Shown here: positions 22,291-33,048 of the stretch, one piece after another
How the letters are laid out: every line of letters begins with the position of its first letter
Numbering within the stretch: position 1 is the stretch's first letter
Assembly (NCBI GenBank): GCA_030998225.1
Contig: JAPYXD010000698.1
Coordinates: forward strand, 3,823,001-3,887,000
Reading direction: 5' to 3'
Length of the DNA: 64,000 nt
Source: Diplolepis rosae
Lineage: Eukaryota; Arthropoda; Insecta; Hymenoptera; Diplolepididae
Notes under the pieces: model-generated
The model's database searches: none
The model's input: the letters and a program-made list of their open reading frames with translations, nothing else
Told to the model about the DNA's origin: nothing
Position numbers and translations under genes: made by a program

Positions 22291-23519
22291 AAATAAATTA
22301 TTGAATTATTAATCTAAGGAAAAAGAGCATAGAATCTTATGAGTTTTTTTATGAGACTTGGAAATGAAAATTTATTTTAGAATTTTTCCCGTATGTTTCT
22401 ATTTGTGTTGTTAGGGGCTAACAAAGAAATCGGGATCCCTAAACCCATCTATCTCGCGTTCTTGCTTCGCTCCGAATTCTGGCGAAGCGCCCTATTTTTC
22501 ATTTTTTCCCCTCACTTACTCTGTCTCTCTTTCTCTCTTAGGATTGGGCGCCTTCAAGAGAGTTCAAATCTATAGGTATAGAATACTCGCGATTCCTTCG
22601 ATCTTCCTCTCCTTCTCGTCTTCTCGCGCTCCTCGTTTCACTCATGAAACCAGTGTAGGATAGAAATACTACATTATTTAAATAATGTGGCGACTGCGTT
22701 GCGTGACCTTCTCATCGACGACGCCGCGCCGGTGATTCCCCTCTTTAACCTCTCCTACTCACTGGTAGGACGTCACCCACTCCTGTCTCGTCTCTGCCCA
22801 CTTCACCCGCCGCTCGATGCAATTCTCCCCCTCCCCTCCCCATCCCCCACTCCACTCCACTCCACACTACACCACCACCTCATCATCTATCCCCCCCTCA
22901 TTTGCTATCACAGTGAGAGGACGCGCGCGCGAACATACTCTTCCAGGCTCGTAATATGCGCCCCAGGCACTCATTTTTTGGCAAAAAACAAATATTCTTC
23001 TCCCTTTTAGGATCGGCTCAACCAAACTTGCAACTTATCTGAGAATTCTGGATTTTGTGGGTTGAAGCTGAATCAAAGGTGAATGCAGTATGGGGAGAAG
23101 ATACTTTCGAGACCCGTCTGAGAGGTCTCTGATGTCGGCCCTGCACTCGTGCGTCCTTCCCCTCTTCTTCGGGAGAGTTACTCTTGATGGTTGTTTTCTT
23201 CTGCAGAGTGGGCAAGGACGAGGAATCGAATCAACTCTTGAGGCAGATTCCTGCGGCCGCAGCCCTACGCAGCCGGGCTAATGCCCTTCCGCCTGGACGC
23301 CTTGAGAAATATCTCCACAAGAGGAATGAAGATGCCCTTTCTAATTCTTCTTCAATTCTTTCACTTAGAGTCAAAATATATTACGTAATCAATCTTATTA
23401 TGGGTATGTATATTAGGCTGATTCTCTTGTTGGTTTTATTTTTCCAATTTATGTGGCATCACTATAAATTGTTCCTTTTAGTGATAACGTGGGCGCAGAT
23501 TTTTTGAAGATTTTTAAAA
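22291..23519. other. GC-richer, pyrimidine-rich island; possible host gene edge
   Basis: From about 22420 to 23340 the sequence is much richer in C, G and CpG than its neighbours and is not repeated in the window. Open frames (for example about 22687-23010 +) run through C/T-rich tracts and encode Pro/Leu/His-rich strings. No domain is recognised. Composition suggests a promoter, 5' UTR or exon region, but the sequence alone does not prove it. Confidence 0.3.
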
Positions 23520-25245
23520 TAAATTTAGAGGTCGCTCAAGGTTATTGTCAGTTGAAATTAATTATTTCTGATTAATTCGACTTTATATGGTGCTTATTTC
23601 TTAACAAGACGTGTGCATTGTCGTCTTGATAATAAAATATTGAAGTACAATTCTTCATAGGATATTATAATAATGTTTAGAGGTTGCTCAAAGTCATTTT
23701 TAGTTGAAATTAATTATTTCTGATTAATTTGACTTTATATGCTGCTTATTTTATACCAACACTTGTACAATGTCTTTTTGATAATAGAATAATGGAGCAC
23801 AATTCTTTATACAATACTATAATAATATTTGAAGGTTGTTCAAGGTCATTTTTAGTTGAAATTACTTATTTCTGATTAATTTGACTTTATATGGTGCTTA
23901 TTTTATCCCAGCACTTGTACAATCTCTTTTTAATAATAGAATATTGGAGTACAACTCTTCATATAATACTATAATAATATTTGAAGGTTGCTCAAGGTCA
24001 TTTTTAGTTGAAATTACTTATTTTTGATTAATTTGACTTTATATGCTGCTTATTTTATACCAACACTTGTACAATGTCTATTTGATAATAGAATATTGGA
24101 GTACAATTCATCATAAAATACTATAATAATATTTGAAGGTTGCTCAAGGTCATTTTTAGTTGAAATTACTTATTTCTGATTAATTTGACTTTATATGGTG
24201 CTTATTTCATACCAACGCTTGTAAAATGTCTTTTTGATAATAGAATATTGGAGTACAATTCATCATACAATACTATAATAATATTTTAAGGTTGCTCAAG
24301 GTCATTTTCAGTCGAAATTACTTTCTTCTGATCAATTCGACTTTATTTGGTGCTTATTTTATACCAACACTTGTACAATGTCTTTTTGATAATAGAATAA
24401 TGGAGCACAATTCTTTATACAATACTATAATAATATTTGAAGGTTGTTCAAGGTCATTTTTAGTTGAAATTACTTATTTCTGATTAATTTGACTTTATAT
24501 GGTGCTTATTTTATCCCAGCACTTGTACAATCTCTTTTTAATAATAGAATATTGGAGTACAATTCATCATACAATACTATAATAATATTTTAAGGTTGCT
24601 CAAGGTCATTTTCAGTCGAAATTACTTTCTTCTGATCAATTCGACTTTATTTGGTGCTTATTTCTTAACAAGGCATGTACATTGTCTTTTATAATACAAT
24701 ATTGAAGTACAATTCTTCTTAGGATATTATAATAATTTCAAATTAATTAGTTGAGTTTGAAATTTTTGTCACTGCGTACATTATCGGAGGATAACTACTT
24801 TAGAGCAGTCAACCGGCAATCGAAAGACCTGGGCTCGAATCCCAGCGCATTCGAAAGCGTCTTTTTTCTACAAAAAGATTTTCAAATTCTTTAAATATTA
24901 TAGTAATATTTAAAGGTTGCTCAAGATTATTTTGAGTCGAAATTACTTATTTCTGATCAATTTGACTTTATTTGGTGCTTATTTCATACCAACACTTGTG
25001 CATTATCTTTTTTATAATAAAATATTGAAGAACAATTCTTCTTAAAATATTATAATAATATTTTAAGGTTTCTTAAAGGTTATTTTCAGTCGAAATTACT
25101 TATTTCTTATTAATTCTACCTTATATGGTACTTATTTTTTAACCACACTTGTATATTGTCTTTTTGATAATAGAATATTGGACTACAATTCTTCATAGAA
25201 TATTATAATAGTATTTAGAGGTCGCTCAAGGTCATTTTTTCTAAA
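23520..25245 (+). repeat. Tandem array of a 152-bp unit
   Basis: The phrase GAAGGTTGCTCAAGGTCATT starts units at about 23526, 23677, 23831, 23983, 24134, 24287, 24439, 24591, 24912, about 25061 and 25205, a period of 151-153 bp. Units share TTAGTTGAAATTACTTATTT, GACTTTATATGGTGCTTATT and TAGAATATTGGAGTACAATT. A SINE inserted between units explains the one long gap. The array is non-coding. Confidence 0.85.
24745..24900 (+). mobile_element. tRNA-derived SINE inserted in the 152-bp array
   Basis: It begins AATTAATTAGTTGAGTTTGA and continues through a GTCACTGC...TTATCGGAGGAT head, a tRNA-like part whose A box is lost, the B box GGGCTCGAATCCC, GAAAGCGTC, and a tail ending TTCTTTAAATATT. It interrupts the regular 152-bp spacing. 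Confidence 0.8.
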
Positions 25246-25565
25246 TAGTTAAACTTTTTCCGATTTTATCTGGTTTTTCTAAAATATTGTAAGGATTAAA
25301 TAAATCCTGAAAGTTTATATAAAGTTGATTCTTAAAATAAAACCGTTGCAGTTCTAATTTGTGGTTATTTGATCATTTTGGTGGACAGTAGCAATTTAAA
25401 ATTGATTCCAGTTGTTGATTTGATTTTGACAATTATTATAACGACAAAATATATAGATCTAGGCAGTAAAATAGTAAAAAAAGCAGATGAAATCGAAAAA
25501 AATTAAGCTTTTCAGAGAAATGACCTTGAGCGGCCTCTAAATATCATTATAATATTCTAACACGG
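25195..25565. repeat. Inverted-repeat right end of the 152-bp family
   Basis: The unit head at 25195-25245 is repeated inverted at about 25515-25565 (AATGACCTTGAGCGGCCTCT). The intervening sequence is single copy here but related to 43080-43290. This indicates that the array is part of a larger element with terminal inverted repeats. Confidence 0.6.
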
Positions 25566-25839
25566 ATTTTATTATATTATTTACATGGTATACTCACCAT
25601 GGTCTGGTAAGACTGATTTTTTGAAACCACCAGAAAAACTTGGTTATCTCGAAAAAAAAAAATTTTCAAGTCAATCAAATATCTACTTAACTATAACAAA
25701 AAATTACTTACTTTTTTCTTAGTGTGCAGATATAGCACAGACAGTCTAATTCTTGAATAAAAAGCTTTCGAATTTCCTAATTTACCGTGATGCCAATTAC
25801 TATTTATTAACTTAGAAATTCAAAAATTGTAGAATTGAG
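25566..25839. other. AT-rich, no feature recognised
   Basis: No shared repeat or open frame noticed. Confidence 0.25.
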
Positions 25840-26300
25840 AACATTAAAAAAACAGTTTCTTTGAATCAAAGAAACATTTCTTTAATATACGGTCAAAGAA
25901 AAAATTTCTTTAAATTAAAAAATGTTTTGTTAATTTAAACAAATTTTCTTTGATCCAAAGAAATAGATTTGTTTACATTACATGGAGAAACTTTTTATAT
26001 CAATTTTCACTATAGTATTTTTCAATTTAGGCAAAAACATATCACTTTGAGAATTTTTGTTAGTAAAAATACTAAACTTTATAATAATAATATGAAACTT
26101 CACCATAGTTCATAGCAAATTTTACTATAGTTTATACTAAAGTTTCATATCATTATTATACAGTTTAGTATTTTTACTAACAAAAATTCTCAAAGTGAAA
26201 TGTTTTTGCCTAAGTTGAAAAATAAAAATTCAAAGAAAAGTTTTCTTTGGCCGTATATCAAAGAAATGTTTCTTTAATTCAAAGAAACTATTTTCTGGGT
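25840..26300. mobile_element. CAAAGAAA-type palindromic element with a nested MITE
   Basis: The outer arms consist of TTTCTTTGAATCAAAGAAAC-like phrases at about 25848-25880 and inverted at 26230-26295, with ATATACGGTCAAAGAAAA mirrored by TTTTCTTTGGCCGTATAT. The CACGGAGAAA-type MITE at 25981-26224 is inserted in the middle. Related CAAAGAAA phrases continue in the 27.4-28.7 kb repeats. Confidence 0.65.
25981..26224. mobile_element. CACGGAGAAA-type MITE, right end truncated
   Basis: The left end is CATGGAGAAACTTTTTATAT after TA. The palindromic body contains GTTAGTAAAAATACTAAACT and its inverse. It is almost collinear with the complete copy at 52413-52689, but the last 50 bp or so of the right arm are missing. 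Confidence 0.75.
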
Positions 26301-27189
26301 GAAATTTTATAATTTTATTGTTTATAGTTGCACCTCGATTGTCCCTAAATTCCCAATAATTTTTGTAATTATCGTTATCAAATGAAACATATACTTCTAA
26401 ACAAAGTTTTTTCGTGTATCAATTACGATTAAGAAATTATTAATTTAAAAAAATCATAAGTCCGTTAATTTTATAAATGACTTCCTCAATTCAAGTCAGT
26501 ATTTTTTTCTAATTACCGTGACACATTTCTAGTTATAAAATTAATTGATTTCGAGTAGTTAATTTCTCACTGAATTTAGTTCAAGAAGCTGTTCGAATAG
26601 CAAGAAATGATTCACTGAATAAATCATTAAATACGTACTACTAATTGAAACAAATTAAGAAACTAAAAAAAATCGTGAATAATTTTTAGAAATTTCATAA
26701 ATGACTAAATAAAACTCATCAAAATTAGGAAATTTTAAAAATTAACTAATTTGGAAATTAACTTAATACCCAAAAGTTAGAAAATTTAAATAATGATGGT
26801 TGAATGAATCAAAATTTAAAAAAGAAGTTTAAAGTATTAAGTATATAAACAAGGTTTGCAACCCCTTTCATCGTTACGTTCCGATTATAAACCCCGTCAA
26901 CCCTAGACACATTACGGAATTTTTGAATGGCCCCTAATCAATAAATCAAAACTATGGTACTGAATGCAGTACACGTGGTTATTCGTATTATATTCACGAT
27001 CGGCTGTACAATATTATGTTTGATTTTATATAAGAAATATATTTAAATTTTTTATTTTTCAAAATTACCTATCATTTCAGTGTTACTTATTGAATTATTC
27101 AATAAAGATTTAGACTGTCATAATCATTCCAATTGTTAACTTCATTAGGATGGTATCGCGTTACATATTTTGTCAGTTATGTATCATTA
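26301..27189. other. AT-rich, no feature recognised
   Basis: No repeat family or coding signature. Confidence 0.25.
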
Positions 27190-27266
27190 TAGTCGAGTGA
27201 CTACCGTTCAGGATTGCGGTGCAATAAGTTTAGGTTTCAATTCCCAGCCTTGTGGCTTTAAAAAAT
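27190..27266 (+). mobile_element. tRNA-like remnant (possible SINE head)
   Basis: An A-box-like TAGTCGAGTGAC (27192-27203) is followed about 40 bp later by a B-box-like AGGTTTCAATTCCC. A complete cloverleaf is not evident and the downstream sequence is AT-rich. A similar arrangement is at 55540-55607, so this may be a second, older tRNA-derived family. Confidence 0.35.
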
Positions 27267-27339
27267 TGTGTATTTCACGTATCAATGCGTTTTAACCAAA
27301 GCTTCTTCATTCCTTATTAATTAGCATGATATAAAGATA

Positions 27340-28700
27340 TTACACTGAGAAAGAATATTTGACTGAATTTATTTATTATTAAAGTTGTCTTTTTTCAGTT
27401 TTTCCAAAAAACGTAAAATTATGTTATTTTTTCGATTCAAATACAGTACTGGCGAAAGCTTAAGAAATAATTTATTTAATTTTATTTCCTTTTGACGAAG
27501 ACAATTTTTTCTTTTAATTAAAGAAAATATTTCTGTGAGTTACATTATGCACGTACTATGGGGCTGCGCAGACATTTATTTCTTTATTTTTTTCTTTTTT
27601 TAACATTAAAGTGAATTAAAGTAAACCGGAAAGGCCATTCACTTTAATGTTAAAATTATAATACCGGTAACAACATATCTACAATTTATTTTTTTAATTC
27701 AAAGAAAAAGAACTATCAAGAAATTTCTTCAAGTCAAAGAAACTTTTCTTTGATCGTATAGCAATGCACAAATTTGTATAATTCAAAGAAACTTTTTTCT
27801 GGGTGTATGATAAAAATAAATTTTATTTAGTACATTGTAATACACTATACGACTTTGAATTAGTACTATATTTTCGATTCAAATACACTACTGGCAAAAA
27901 CTTAAGAAATAATTTATTTAATTTTATTATCTTTGAACAAAGACAATTTTTCCTTTAAATTAAGGAAAATATTTCTGTGAGTCATATTACGTATGTACTA
28001 TGGGACTGCGCAGACATTTATTTCTTTAATTCAAAGAAAAAGAACTATCAAGAAATTTCTTTGAGTCAAAGTAACTTTTCTTTGACCGTATAGCAATGCA
28101 CAAATTTATTTGAATCAAAGAAACATTTTTGTAGATGTACCTATGATCAAAATAAACTTTATTCAATGTATTGTAATACTTTCGTATGATGTTGTTGTTA
28201 ATAATTGGCTTTAGTGTCCAGAAATGATAATCAGGAGGTTACATACTTTCAAACATTTTGACTCTGATCGGAGTCCTCATCAGTGATCTTTATTTCTAAA
28301 ATATCAAAACATTGAATAAAATATTGCACATATGAGCCCTATTTTTGGAGTAAACTTTGGTAATGTGAAAAATGTAAAAAATATACAAAACCGTGAGAAA
28401 ATAGTATGCGACTTTGAATTAGTATTATTTTTACGATTCAAATATAGTACTGGCAAAAACTTAAAAAATAATTTATTTAATTTTATTATCTTTGAATGAA
28501 GACAATTTTCTCTTTAAATTAAGGAAAATATTTCTACGAGTCACATTACGTATGTACTATGCGACTGCGCAGACATTTATTTTTTTTAATTCAATGAAAA
28601 AAACAATCAAGAAATTTCTTTAAGTCAAAGAAATGTTTCTTTGGTCGTACAGCAGTGCACAAATTTGTTTGATCCAAAGAAAATTTTTTCTGGGTATATG
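27340..28700 (+). repeat. Three direct copies of an approximately 400-bp AT-rich repeat
   Basis: The phrase TTCGATTCAAATACAGTACTGGC starts copies at about 27437, 27871 and 28433. Each continues with AATAATTTATTTAATTTTAT, a CTATGGGGCTGCGCAGACATT block and CAAAGAAA phrases. A hammerhead-bearing repeat (28190-28310) is inserted between copies 2 and 3. A fragment of the unit's end recurs at 29345-29390. Confidence 0.65.
28190..28310 (-). mobile_element. Hammerhead-bearing repeat, core mutated
   Basis: The minus strand reads TCA, CTGATGAG, stem II ACTC/GAGT with a six-base loop, then AAAAT in place of GAAAC, followed by GTTTGA. It ends in GGACACTAAAGCCAATTATT, the outer block of the family. The core mutation should abolish cleavage. 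Confidence 0.6.
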
Positions 28701-28939
28701 ATCCAAATGAACAATTAAATTTAATAATACTTTTCAAATGTGATACTTAATATCACGAATACTAAAATTGCATTTTTATTATTTCTTAAAGATAAATTTA
28801 TTATTTTTTCAAAATATCTCAGAGTAAATCTGAATGCAGAAATAAACAACTTTCAATTTTTTTTTTATTTCTGAACATACTTAAATAATATTGAGTAAAA
28901 CTACATATATGGATATAATAAATAATATACGTTTCTGTA

Positions 28940-29340
28940 ATGCCTTGCTTGCAAATTCAATGTTTTTTATTCACAGCGAACTCTAAATATTTTTTCAATT
29001 CGAGATACTGCATACTGGACTACTTCATTCTGAATTGTAAGCTATGAAATAAGTTTTTGATTTCTATGATAATCCTTATTTTAATAATCTCCTATATTCT
29101 AGTCTTTTACAGAAATTTTGAATTAATCTTTGAATATATGGCACTGAAGAGGGCCCCCATATGTGGCCGAAACGTTTGCCTTTCTTTCTTTTTTTGCGTA
29201 TTTTTATACCTAATAGTCACAATTTTAATCGACGAAAATAAAAAGAATCTGACCCTATGCCAAATTAACGAGAAATGAACAAAAATTGTATAAATTTTGG
29301 GTCGATATAATAGCAGACATGTTATCAAACACGTCACTTT
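28940..29340 (+). mobile_element. Second hammerhead-bearing repeat family (29-kb type)
   Basis: This copy runs from TTTATTCACAGCGAACTCTA (about 28966) through GAATTGTAAGCTATGAAATA, a hammerhead-like motif (29138-29182) and TTTTTGCGTATTTTTATACC to CTGACCCTATGCCAAATTAA. A reverse-oriented copy lies at 35690-36830 (with a solo LTR inserted) and a short direct piece at 36985-37130. No reverse transcriptase is present. Confidence 0.65.
29138..29182 (+). ncRNA. Hammerhead-ribozyme-like motif, best formed
   Basis: Stem I strand GGCA (29140-29143), core CTGAAGA (29144-29150, with the variable position 7 an A), stem II GG-GCC (29151-29155) with GGCC (29165-29168), GAAAC (29169-29173), cleavage triplet GTT (29174-29176), and stem I partner TGCC (29177-29180). 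All conserved hammerhead positions are present and stem I has four consecutive pairs. Stem III is the self-complementary ACGT. Activity would probably need a dimer. Confidence 0.6.
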
Positions 29341-29733
29341 AAAATTTATTCAGTACATTGTAATACACTATGTAACTTTGAATTAGTTTCTTTTTTACAT
29401 TCTCATCATGGATGAGAAGGTATTGGTTTTATGTGAAAAATGACTTCCGATATTTTCATCAAATCTTTACGTTTTGAGACCCCCTGAGTCATAAAAAAGG
29501 GTTTTAACGAAAGTGTCTGTCTGTCTGTCTGTCTGCAGGTCGTGTGCGGCATAACTCTCGATAGAATTATCAGATTGAATTGAGCTTTGGTACACTTTAT
29601 CGGAGCCGAAAAAGTAAGGACAAGTTCGTTAACCAGCCACATCCAATCAAAATTGAGGGATTGAGCACTACTTTTGTGTTTTTGAAAATAATTTTTTTAA
29701 AAAATCAAAAATTTCAATACTGGTTTTTGATAG

Positions 29734-30672
29734 TGCTCATAAATCTCTACAAATTATCCTGATAACATTTTTTGATAAAATCAAAATTAGAAATGTCACA
29801 GCATATTCAAATTCGAAAAAAGTCAATATCAAAATTCCATTTTCCAGTTAAATTATACGAGATACGAAAAAACGTTATGATACAATATTATTAAATAAAT
29901 TAAGATCTACAAATTTGAATTGTAACATTTTTTCATAAGATGCATATTTATCTTTTTAATTAAAAAAAAACTATTGAAAATCCAAAATTCAATTTTTTAG
30001 CAATAATATTCGAAACACGAAAAAAACGTAAGAATACAAAGTTGTTTGTTTCAAAAAGATCTATAAATTCTGTCTCACACAGTTTCTGATAAAACATATA
30101 TTTTTCGTTTCAATTCCAAAAAATACGATTAAAATTCAAAAATTCCATTTTTTATGCAAAATATGAGAGATACAAAAAAAACGTTTGGATGGAAAATTGT
30201 TTGCTCATAAATCTCTACAAATTATTCTGATAACATTTTTTGATTAAATCAAAATTAGAAATGTCACAGCATATTCAAATTCGAAAAAACTCAATATCAA
30301 AATTCCATTTTCCAGTTAAATTATACGAGATACGAAAAAACGTTATGATACAATATTAATAAATAAATAAAGACCTACAAATTTAAATTGTAACATTTTT
30401 TCATAAGATGCATATTTATCTTTTTAATTAAAAAAAAACTATTGAAAATCCAAAATTCAATTTTTTAGCAATAATATTCGAAACACGAAAAAAACGTAAG
30501 AATACAAAGTTGTTTGTTTCAAAAAGATCTATAAATTCTGTCTCACACAGTTTCTGATAAAACATATATTTTTCGTTTCAATTCCAAAAAATACGATTAA
30601 AATTCAAAAATTCCATTTTTTAGACAAAATATGAGAGATACAAAAAAAAACGTTTAGATGGAAAATTGTTTG
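29734..30672. repeat. 469-bp direct duplication inside copy A
   Basis: The phrase GCTCATAAATCTCTACAAAT begins at 29734 and again at 30203, and the following 469 bp are repeated almost unchanged. The other copies of this element carry the segment once, so the duplication is private to this copy and recent. Confidence 0.85.
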
Positions 30673-31106
30673 CCTAAATGAGGTCTACAAATTCTCATTA
30701 AGACATTTCGGGACTGGATGTATATTTTATGTTTTGATTATGAATATTAAAAAAATCCGATTTTTTTCACCAAAATATGTGAGATACGAAATAAGCGTTG
30801 TTCTGCAAAATCGTTTCCTTAAATAAAGTCTACGATTGTTTTTCCTTTTTGAGAGATTTGGAAGAAAATAAATTATTTTAATCATGTAATTTATTAAAAA
30901 GTTACTGAAATGTATACAGAAAACCGAGCGCGAAGCGCGAGCGCCATGATGAGAATGTGTTCCTTAAGGCCGATAGAGCCTTAAGTAAATTGAATTTCCT
31001 GTTTAACTTACATTCAAAAACAAATAGAGTGACTTTGAGAAAATGTGTAATTCACATCATCTGTAATATAATTATAAAATTAGTTTGAGCTTCAGTATCA
31101 AATTAT

Positions 31107-31406
31107 CTAGGCGATATAAGGAGATCTTCCTGTGGAGAAGGAGATGTCGGACGCCTGTGTAGCTCAGTGGTAGAGCAGTCGACCGGCAATCGAAAGACCT
31201 GGGCTCGAATCCCAGCGCAGTCGAAAGCGTCATTTTTTCCACAGAAAGATTTTCAAATTCTTTAAATATTGAATTTATTTGCATTATTTGCGATATAAGA
31301 GTTTGAAATTGTCTACGAGGACACCTGTCGACAACGTATCCTATCTGATACGCGACTAGTGATCCTCCGATAATGTAGGCAGTGACAAAAATTTCAAACT
31401 CAACTA
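31107..31406 (+). mobile_element. tRNA-derived SINE, most complete copy
   Basis: Inserted into the phrase ATCAAATTAT|AAGAAATAAAC, which is uninterrupted in the copy near 39870. The tRNA-like part (31153-31222) is followed by CGAAAGCGTC, CCACAGAAAGATTTTCAAAT and the tail TTCTTTAAATATT (to 31269). The remainder (31270-31406) contains the reverse complement of the head seen at 24745-24800. The head is therefore inverted relative to the tRNA part, implying rearrangement or a twin-priming-like event. Confidence 0.7.
31153..31222 (+). other. tRNA-like cloverleaf heading the SINE
   Basis: D arm GCTC-AGTGGTA-GAGC and T arm CTGGG-CTCGAAT-CCCAG are perfect. The acceptor pairs GCCTGTG with CGCAGTC with one mismatch. 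The anticodon arm is imperfect and position 33 is C instead of U. The anticodon would be GGC (Ala), but the atypical loop and the repeated occurrence argue for a SINE promoter rather than a working tRNA. Confidence 0.65.
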
Positions 31407-31604
31407 ATTAATAAGAAATAAACTTAAATGTATGCGGAGAGCACAAGACCCAGCGCAAAGCGCGACGTTCAAAAATTCCGGAGCGCGCAGCGCGACGATC
31501 GAGCATTACGGAGCGCGACGATCAAATCGCGCGCTCTAGGCGCGCTCAAACTTGCAAGCTGCGCGCGAAGCGCGCGATGAGAATGTGCCCGCGAAGCGGG
31601 CAGA

Positions 31605-32978
31605 TTTTTATTATAAGAAAAATGAATTCCGAATGCAGAATCTTTAAATCTGTAACACCCGATAGAAGGGGTACATAATAGGCAGAAAATGCTCTTCACA
31701 AGAGGCAAACTGCTTATGGTGAACGCTGTACATTCTCTGCACCCTTCCTCCTCTCTGGACCCTCGCCCTTGTAGACAATCCCTTTATGTGAGTGAAATAC
31801 TAAGGGGTGTCTCGTGTATATAATATTATATCTGTTAGTGACTAGTCATTGCCGAGTATAATGTCATATTTCGAGGCAAACTCTTTTCACGCTTAATATA
31901 ACATGATTACTTCAGTATAGACTCATCTTCTACAAGAATTTACAATCATCTCTATTATGATTTTGCGCATCATCCAGGGAGTCAATTCAGCCTCTATATT
32001 CATTTCATATTAGATATACGCATAATACAAATATTTTCAATTTTCCTCCTATTTTTTAAGAACGGAAAAAAGTTACAAATTATTTGTTCTAAATGACCTA
32101 TCATTAAATCCTAGAAGATAATTTATATAGCAGAGGATTGAATTATTCCCATTCTCCCCCATATTATGCATTATGGGGATGATGCTCGAGTCTCTTTAAT
32201 CGGATTGGAATGACGACATGCCTGCTCTTCGCTCGAAGCGTGGATAGTGCTTGCATATTACTTTATAGTTATATGTATACAAACACATATGGCATACGAA
32301 GGGAATAAAATATGTGTATTTTGAAGCACACCGGATATAATATTCGGTCAATCAGCCAGTTTCATTTATTTAAGCTCTTCTTCAAATATCCTAACTCACA
32401 TTGCAGCTGATGCTGGCGCAGATGACAGCTTTACCTAAGGAATTCTTATTAACGCAATATTGTATATATTTTGAGAGAGGAAAAGTGCCTTTTGGACTCC
32501 TTATGTCGGTACTAAAATGATGCATGGAGATCAGTCTATTTAATATGATAGAAGAGTTCATGATGAAAGACAGAGTTATCTTACGCCAATGGAATTTCAG
32601 GATTCAGGGTGAGTAGCAGCGTTGTCCTCCTTCCAGAATGGAGGACCGGGGTGTAGAATTCCTATTGATCTCCTCAGAACTGGAGCCAGTAGCGGAGGAG
32701 ACTACGAACTGCGCCCTGCTGCTATATGAGAGAGGCCACGTTGTCATGCGCTGTCTTGCCGCATCATTAATGCTTTAAAAGATAATACCACCGACCCATA
32801 TATCTGCAAACAGAGCCTTTCTCTCTCTTTAACGCGTTCTCTCCCTCTTTTATTATCAAATACTGTACCTCACACGTTTCACACTTGCATTATAATGGAT
32901 TCAGAATGTGTATACAAGGCTTTATTAAACTTGTATATTATTCTAATTATTTGAACTATCTTCCATGAAAAGAACCAA
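31605..32978. other. Mostly single-copy stretch
   Basis: Sequence at about 31710-31790 and 32590-32870 is GC-richer and not repeated in the window. No open frame longer than about 80 residues and no recognised protein. It probably contains host intergenic or intronic DNA. Confidence 0.35.
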
Positions 32979-33048
32979 TTAAGGCCATGTCTCACTTGTC
33001 CGATCCCTACCTTACCGACACTTTTTTTTCGCCCTTCGCATTTCCACA

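Larger units (their letters stand above)
29395..31604 (-). mobile_element. DINE/Helentron-like element, copy A (with SINE and internal duplication)
   Basis: Read on the minus strand it begins TCTGCCCGCTTCGCGGGC, has subterminal ACATTCTCATC and several GCGCGAAGCGCGC hairpins, a second 5'-end-like block (about 30920-30970), an AT-rich body, a (GACA)n microsatellite (about 29515-29536) and a terminal TTCTCATC..GATGAGAA hairpin next to TGTAAAAA. These are the hallmarks of DINE-1/HINE elements (subterminal inverted repeats, tetranucleotide microsatellite, 3' stem-loop). It contains a 469-bp direct duplication (29734-30202 and from 30203) and a SINE insertion (31107-31406). Confidence 0.65.

Noticed and set aside
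22687..23010. Open frame of about 107 residues as a gene
   Set aside because: The translation is a Pro/Leu/His-rich string dictated by C/T tracts, with no domain and no convincing splice or start context.
29515..29540. CRISPR-like repeats (GTCT/CAGA runs)
   Set aside because: They are tetranucleotide microsatellites inside a eukaryotic transposon, with no spacers.
31153..31222. A functional tRNA-Ala gene
   Set aside because: The D and T arms fold, but the anticodon arm is imperfect, position 33 is C, and the same sequence recurs with a fixed tail at several sites, so it is a SINE head.
31469..31708. Ala/Arg/Ser-rich proteins at 31469-31708(-), 39864-40091 and 49030-49212(-)
   Set aside because: They translate the GCGCGAAGCGCGC palindromes of the DINE-like element and occur in both orientations.
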